Translations under genes and position numbers: made by a program
Shown here: positions 4,467-6,846 of the stretch, piece after piece
Layout of the letters: every line of letters starts with the position of its first letter
Numbering within the stretch: the first letter of the stretch is position 1
Notes under the pieces: generated by a model
Database searches by the model: none
What the model was told of the DNA's origin: nothing
The model's input: the letters and a program-made list of their open reading frames with translations, nothing else
Source of the DNA: Parcubacteria group bacterium CG2_30_45_37
GTDB lineage: Bacteria; Patescibacteriota; Patescibacteriia; Patescibacteriales; GWC2-42-12
Length of the DNA stretch: 6,846 nucleotides
Assembly (NCBI GenBank): GCA_001873515.1
Contig: MNZH01000031.1
Coordinates: 1 to 6,846 of the forward strand
Reading direction: 5' to 3'

Positions 4467-5086
4467 TTGACATGAATGGCTGGCTGGGTGATAATGCTAC
4501 TGCCAAAAAGGCTTCATTGTATGATGATTTGGTAAACGGTATTGATGAAATCGTTGAATTTATGGAGCCTGACACTTCAGCCACTACGCATTTAGCTTTA
4601 GGCGTTGATATTACTTTCGGCACCGACGTGATTAACAAATTGGACAAAATAAAAGATCAAATAGAAAAAGGTGATTTAGGAGTTATAAAGTACCTATTAA
4701 CCGACACTTATCGCGGCGAAATGAAGAATGTGCCCAAGGCGGTAATTGGTTGCGATATGAAGAATTTGAATGAGATAACTAAATTTTGGCTGGAGGGCAA
4801 AAAAAAGGTGTTGGCCCAGCATCGGGCAAAATTTATGATTCTTGACCAGATTATGATGCAATTAAATAACTTCGCGCAGTATGCGGAGAAAGTTAGCCAA
4901 CCAGTAATTGCCGGAGGCTTTAATAGGGTTCTGAAAATTGTGGAAAAAATTTGGGACGAAGAGTTAGTAAAATTACCCGGCGGGGAAAAAGATTTGAGTT
5001 TCAGCGGCGACCGGGTTTACAATACCATCAGAGAATATTGCGAAGAGCTAAATAAAGAAAATTTGCAGACGCCAGTTAAAAAATAA
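4421..5086 (+). CDS. Hypothetical protein, C-terminal part of a frameshift-split gene; possibly nuclease-like
   Basis: This frame gives 221 residues from the first ATG, but the natural sequence extends upstream in this frame to about 4388, so the ATG is probably internal. The protein resembles, from memory, an uncharacterised family frequent in Patescibacteria. Its features are YDDLVNGIDEIVEF (34-47), LALGVDITFG (58-67), a Lys/Ile-rich helix (69-82), IKYL (89-92), PKAVIGCD (105-112) and a helical C-terminus with HRAKFMILDQIMMQL (136-150). The spacing of acidic residues, a strand with Asp63, and Lys73 loosely recalls PD-(D/E)XK nuclease folds. The canonical D/E-x-K is not present, so this is a weak hint only. 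The stop overlaps the convergent tsaE stop by 11 bases. Confidence 0.75.
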   Translation: MRQCAMVFEAIIHDMIDMNGWLGDNATAKKASLYDDLVNGIDEIVEFMEPDTSATTHLALGVDITFGTDVINKLDKIKDQIEKGDLGVIKYLLTDTYRGEMKNVPKAVIGCDMKNLNEITKFWLEGKKKVLAQHRAKFMILDQIMMQLNNFAQYAEKVSQPVIAGGFNRVLKIVEKIWDEELVKLPGGEKDLSFSGDRVYNTIREYCEELNKENLQTPVKK

Positions 5087-5495
5087 TTTGTCTCAAATTG
5101 TTTTGTTGGTAGATTATTTTGACGAATTTTGCCGTTTTCGGCAAGATTTTTTTAATTTTGTCGGCCCATTCTATCGCCGTGATAGTATCTGGTCGGCCGA
5201 AATATTCATCCGCCCCAATGGCGGTTAAGTCTCGCGCCGATTTAACGCGATAGGCGTCAATATGGACCAATTGCTTAATTCGCCGCGACTTAACTGGATA
5301 GACGCGCATTAAGACGAACGTCGGGCTGGTGATATTTTTTATAATGCCTAAGCCGGCGGCTAAGCCTTTGGTAAAGATAGTTTTGCCCGCGCCAAGATTG
5401 CCGATTAGGCCAATCACTTCGCCGCCTTTTAATCTTTTGGAAAAGTTTTTCGCGAAATTAAAAGTTTGTTTTTCGGAACGAGAAATCAAGCGCAT
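5076..5495 (-). CDS. tsaE: tRNA t6A biosynthesis ATPase TsaE
   Basis: This small P-loop ATPase works with TsaB and TsaD in making N6-threonylcarbamoyladenosine at position 37 of ANN-decoding tRNAs. Counting from the ATG at 5495 (139 residues), the Walker A is GNLGAGKT (32-39), where most family members have GDLGAGKT. Then come SPTF (57-60), HIDAYR (78-83) and IEWADK (108-113), all family signatures in the right order. The frame opens at a TTG at 5504, three codons upstream. I prefer the ATG because TsaE proteins usually begin just before the S/T-rich segment seen here, but neither start has a Shine-Dalgarno. The gene follows the nested tRNA by 37 bases on the same strand, so it may be co-transcribed with the tRNAs. 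It converges with the frameshifted gene with an 11-base overlap. Confidence 0.93.
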   Translation of the reverse strand: MRLISRSEKQTFNFAKNFSKRLKGGEVIGLIGNLGAGKTIFTKGLAAGLGIIKNITSPTFVLMRVYPVKSRRIKQLVHIDAYRVKSARDLTAIGADEYFGRPDTITAIEWADKIKKILPKTAKFVKIIYQQNNLRQIIF

Positions 5496-5575
5496 AATTC
5501 GCAATTCGAAAATTTTAAATCGAAATTTTTTTTGGTGGACAGTGCAGGGCTCGGACCTGCAACCCCTGCGACTTG

Positions 5576-5677
5576 CCCCGTCACTTATTGGTGGGCGTTC
5601 AAGGGATTGAACCTTGGGCCTTCTCGATGTAAGCGAGACGCTCTACCACTGAGCTAAACGCCCATAAAGTGACGGGG
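5576..5677 (-). repeat. 11-bp inverted repeat bracketing the nested tRNA-Val
   Basis: On the minus strand CCCCGTCACTT (5677-5667) is perfectly complementary to AAGTGACGGGG (5586-5576). With one bulged base it extends by two pairs (5665 and 5664 with 5587 and 5588), reaching exactly to the ends of the mature tRNA-Val plus CCA (5663 and 5589). The helix would stack between the outer anticodon stem and the inner acceptor stem, with an internal loop of 8 bases (TTTATTCA) opposite 5 bases (CAAGT). That is not a canonical archaeal bulge-helix-bulge. Confidence 0.9.
5589..5663 (-). tRNA. tRNA-Val (anticodon TAC), nested inside another tRNA
   Basis: It is a complete class I tRNA on the minus strand. 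The acceptor GGGCGTT pairs with AACGCCC. The D arm is GCTC...GAGC. The anticodon stem is TCTCG/CGAGA with loop CTTACAT, anticodon TAC at 5631-5629. The T arm is CAAGG/CCTTG with loop TTCAATC. A73 and an encoded CCA (5591-5589) follow. All stems are perfect, so this tRNA should be functional. It lies entirely within the anticodon loop of the outer tRNA. Normal end processing (RNase P at 5663, 3' trimming at 5589) would release it and cut the outer tRNA into two halves. Confidence 0.96.
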
Positions 5678-5721
5678 TGAATAAACGCAGTGCTCTACCA
5701 TTGAGCTAACTGTCCCGCTTT

Positions 5722-5807
5722 TGGTGCCCAGGGCGGGACTTGAACCCGCACGGGACGAACCCCTACGCACCTCAAGCGTAGATGTCTACCGATTCCATCA
5801 CCTGGGC
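5722..5807 (-). tRNA. tRNA-Leu (anticodon GAG)
   Basis: It is a class II tRNA on the minus strand. The acceptor GCCCAGG (5807-5801) pairs with CCTGGGC (5732-5726). The anticodon stem is TACGC/GCGTA with loop TTGAGGT, anticodon GAG at 5773-5771. The long variable arm is capped by a TTCG tetraloop. The T arm is GCGGG/CCCGC with loop TTCAAGT. A73 and an encoded CCA end at 5722. Its first 10 bases are also the last codons and stop of the LAGLIDADG gene. The interrupted tRNA begins 6 bases after its CCA, so they are one transcript. Confidence 0.96.
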
Positions 5808-6457
5808 AGATTATTATGTTTATTTTCGGTTTTAAAAATTTTATTAGCTTTTAGAAATTTTCTTTTTAAACACGGAAGGCCTTTCGCATAAAACATTTTT
5901 TGAAATATAAGCAGGCTGTCATTTTTCGCGAATCTTAATTGCCAAACCCCCGAGCCCCTTGTAATTTTACCTTTAATACCGAGTGAATGTTTAATTATTT
6001 TTTTTAGCCAATTGATGAAGTCAAGACTGGCCGAGCAAAATTGCGTATAAAACATATAGCTACTGCGCCATCTCGGATCCCAGTAAGCATAGATGCATCC
6101 GTCGCCATCAAAACAGCCGCGCAGAAAATCAAAAAAGTATTTTTCAGGTATTTTTAAGCCTTTTAATACTTTCGATTTATTGGGCATCAAGCCTATATCC
6201 AGGCACCATTTATAAAAAATAATATCTCCGAACTGAATGTTAAAACAATCCTTCCGCCCCGTAAAGCCGCTGGTCTTTTCCCCTATTTTATTGCTTAAGC
6301 CTAAACAATCGGCAAAAATTTTAACTAGATCTTTATCTTTCGAAGTAAAATTCAAATGACGGCCATCTTTGGACAAATTGCCGTCGGTTACCAGCAAGCC
6401 TACGGCATAGGCCAAATCATAACTCCATTTAGTATCGGTAAGCTTTTTGGGTTTCAT
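5798..6457 (-). CDS. LAGLIDADG homing endonuclease-like protein
   Basis: This is a 219-residue protein with two LAGLIDADG motifs: LAYAVGLLVTDG (15-26, catalytic Asp25) and FLRGCFDGDG (111-120, catalytic Asp119). About 94 residues separate them, as expected for a monomeric two-domain enzyme. These proteins cut a long DNA target, usually to copy the element that carries them, though some act as RNA maturases. The coding sequence is basic (many Lys) and AT-rich, like its neighbours. It is free-standing, between rplS and tRNA-Leu. Its stop codon TGA (5800-5798) lies inside tRNA-Leu, so RNase P cleavage at the tRNA 5' end would remove the mRNA's stop. Its promoter places the transcript start at or just before the ATG, suggesting leaderless or near-leaderless translation. 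A role in the neighbouring tRNA-in-tRNA insertion is attractive but unproven. Confidence 0.88.
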   Translation of the reverse strand: MKPKKLTDTKWSYDLAYAVGLLVTDGNLSKDGRHLNFTSKDKDLVKIFADCLGLSNKIGEKTSGFTGRKDCFNIQFGDIIFYKWCLDIGLMPNKSKVLKGLKIPEKYFFDFLRGCFDGDGCIYAYWDPRWRSSYMFYTQFCSASLDFINWLKKIIKHSLGIKGKITRGSGVWQLRFAKNDSLLIFQKMFYAKGLPCLKRKFLKANKIFKTENKHNNLPR

Positions 6458-6463
6458 CCCTCT

Positions 6464-6492
6464 ATTATATTGCGTCTACCAATTATTTTCAA
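6464..6492 (-). promoter_or_regulatory. Promoter of the LAGLIDADG/tRNA/tsaE unit
   Basis: On the minus strand TTGAAA (6487-6492) is followed after 17 bases by a perfect TATAAT (6464-6469). The predicted start falls at about 6457-6460, that is, at the ATG of the endonuclease gene. It separates this unit from rplS, for which I see no clear terminator. Confidence 0.65.
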
Positions 6493-6523
6493 CCGAAGAC
6501 ACATTTTTTAAGTAAAAAAATAG

Positions 6524-6846
6524 TTAGTCCAGCTTAACTTCTTTAACCTTTTTACTATAATTGCGCAGATAGTAAAGCTTGGCGCGCCTGACTTTAGCCT
6601 GCTTTTTAATTTCAACTTTGGTAATGGCAGGCAAATTCAGGGGAAAGATTTTTTCCACGCCGATGCCGTCGGAAATTTTTCTTACCGTAATGGTGCCGCC
6701 GGCTTCACTGCCGTGTTTTTTGGCGATAATCAGGCCTTCATAATACTGGACCCTTTCTTTTTCTTCGCCCTTGGCGTTAAGCTCTTTAATTTTTTGATAA
6801 ACCCGGACGGTCATGCCGGGCTTTAAGTCTTCGGCGTTAATTTTTT
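6524..6846 (-). CDS. rplS: 50S ribosomal protein L19 (5' end outside window)
   Basis: The frame is open from the right edge of the window to a TAA at 6526-6524, giving 107 visible residues. INAEDLKPGMTVRVYQKI precedes the first internal Met and fits the normal L19 N-terminal region, so that Met (6814) is not the start. The core family signatures are ERVQYYEGLIIAKK, GIGVEKIFPLN and KVRRAKLYYLR near the C-terminus. L19 lies at the 30S-50S interface of the ribosome. L19 is usually about 115 residues, so only a few N-terminal residues are missing. In many bacteria rplS ends the rpsP-rimM-trmD-rplS cluster; whether that holds here is outside the window. Confidence 0.96.
   Translation of the reverse strand, partial: KINAEDLKPGMTVRVYQKIKELNAKGEEKERVQYYEGLIIAKKHGSEAGGTITVRKISDGIGVEKIFPLNLPAITKVEIKKQAKVRRAKLYYLRNYSKKVKEVKLD

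Larger units (their letters stand above)
5533..5715 (-). tRNA. tRNA interrupted in the anticodon loop by a complete tRNA-Val; anticodon ambiguous
   Basis: On the minus strand the 5' half is GGACAGT-TA, D stem GCTC/GAGC with loop AATGGTA, A26 and CTGCG (5690-5686). The 3' half is CGCAG (5570-5566), variable loop GGGTT, T stem GCAGG/CCTGC, then ACTGTCC, A73 and an encoded CCA (5535-5533). Acceptor, anticodon and T stems are all fully complementary between or within halves, and A15 can pair with T48. The T loop is TCCGAGC, with C where TTC is normal. Between the anticodon stems lie 115 bases: 22 bases, the whole tRNA-Val, and 18 bases. A 7-base loop could be rebuilt as anticodon CAA, TAA or TAT depending on the junctions. 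The short variable loop argues against Leu and G37 argues against Ile, so identity is open. It may be functional after joining, or a disrupted tRNA. Confidence 0.8.

Noticed and set aside
5329..5657. Plus-strand reading frames across tsaE and the tRNAs
   Set aside because: They are antisense to tsaE or run through perfect tRNA folds. They are shadows.
5571..5685. Group I or group II intron in the outer tRNA
   Set aside because: The insert is only 115 bases and 75 of them are a complete tRNA-Val. There is no room for a ribozyme core.
6524..6814. rplS starting at the Met at 6814
   Set aside because: The frame stays open to the window edge and the residues before this Met match the usual L19 N-terminal region, so the true start lies outside.

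Overview
The window looks like a piece of a Candidate Phyla Radiation (Patescibacteria, Parcubacteria-like) genome. This is an inference from gene content: tandem small pilin-like proteins of the Mbov_0395/TrbC type, a 3D-domain secreted protein, a TraR/DksA zinc-finger gene next to lspA, a hypothetical protein of a type I associate with these phyla, and a stand-alone LAGLIDADG gene in a tRNA locus. Most genes are AT-rich and lack a clear Shine-Dalgarno. TGA acts as a stop, so the standard bacterial code fits. Eight candidate promoters were found and all have a 17-bp spacer.

Layout, left to right. 1-612 (+): the end of one pilin-like gene and a complete second copy, closed by a bidirectional terminator at 675-711. 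726-1265 (-): a lipoprotein with an unusually strong ribosome binding site. 1272-1914 has no protein gene. It holds a 127-bp MITE-like element with 17-bp inverted ends (1308-1434), a promoter for the lipoprotein, a compact promoter/hairpin/terminator unit that looks like a ~92-nt small RNA (1608-1699), one copy of a palindromic repeat, and a promoter plus 5' hairpin for the next gene. I saw nothing in about 1489-1560 and 1700-1764. 1915-2472 (+): a secreted 3D-domain protein. A terminator, a perfect three-way-junction repeat (2529-2570) and tRNA-Cys (2627-2698) follow.

2699-3353 has no protein gene. It holds two more copies of the palindromic repeat flanking two consensus DnaA boxes, then a ~340-nt transcription unit with its own promoter and a strong GC-rich terminator (2911-3250) that I cannot assign to a known RNA family. 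3354-5086 (+) is an operon: DksA/TraR-like protein, lspA, and a hypothetical gene split by a -1 frameshift at a run of seven A.

5076-6846 is on the minus strand. In transcription order it runs rplS (cut by the window edge), a LAGLIDADG endonuclease gene whose last 10 bases lie inside tRNA-Leu(GAG), a second tRNA, and tsaE.

The second tRNA is the most striking object here. It has complete acceptor, D, anticodon and T stems, but its anticodon loop is interrupted by a complete tRNA-Val(TAC). A perfect 11-bp inverted repeat flanks the inner tRNA. This is a tRNA nested inside a tRNA. Cutting out tRNA-Val would leave two outer halves held together by the 11-bp helix, similar in outline to the split tRNAs of Nanoarchaeum. 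Whether the outer tRNA is ever joined and functional cannot be decided from the sequence.
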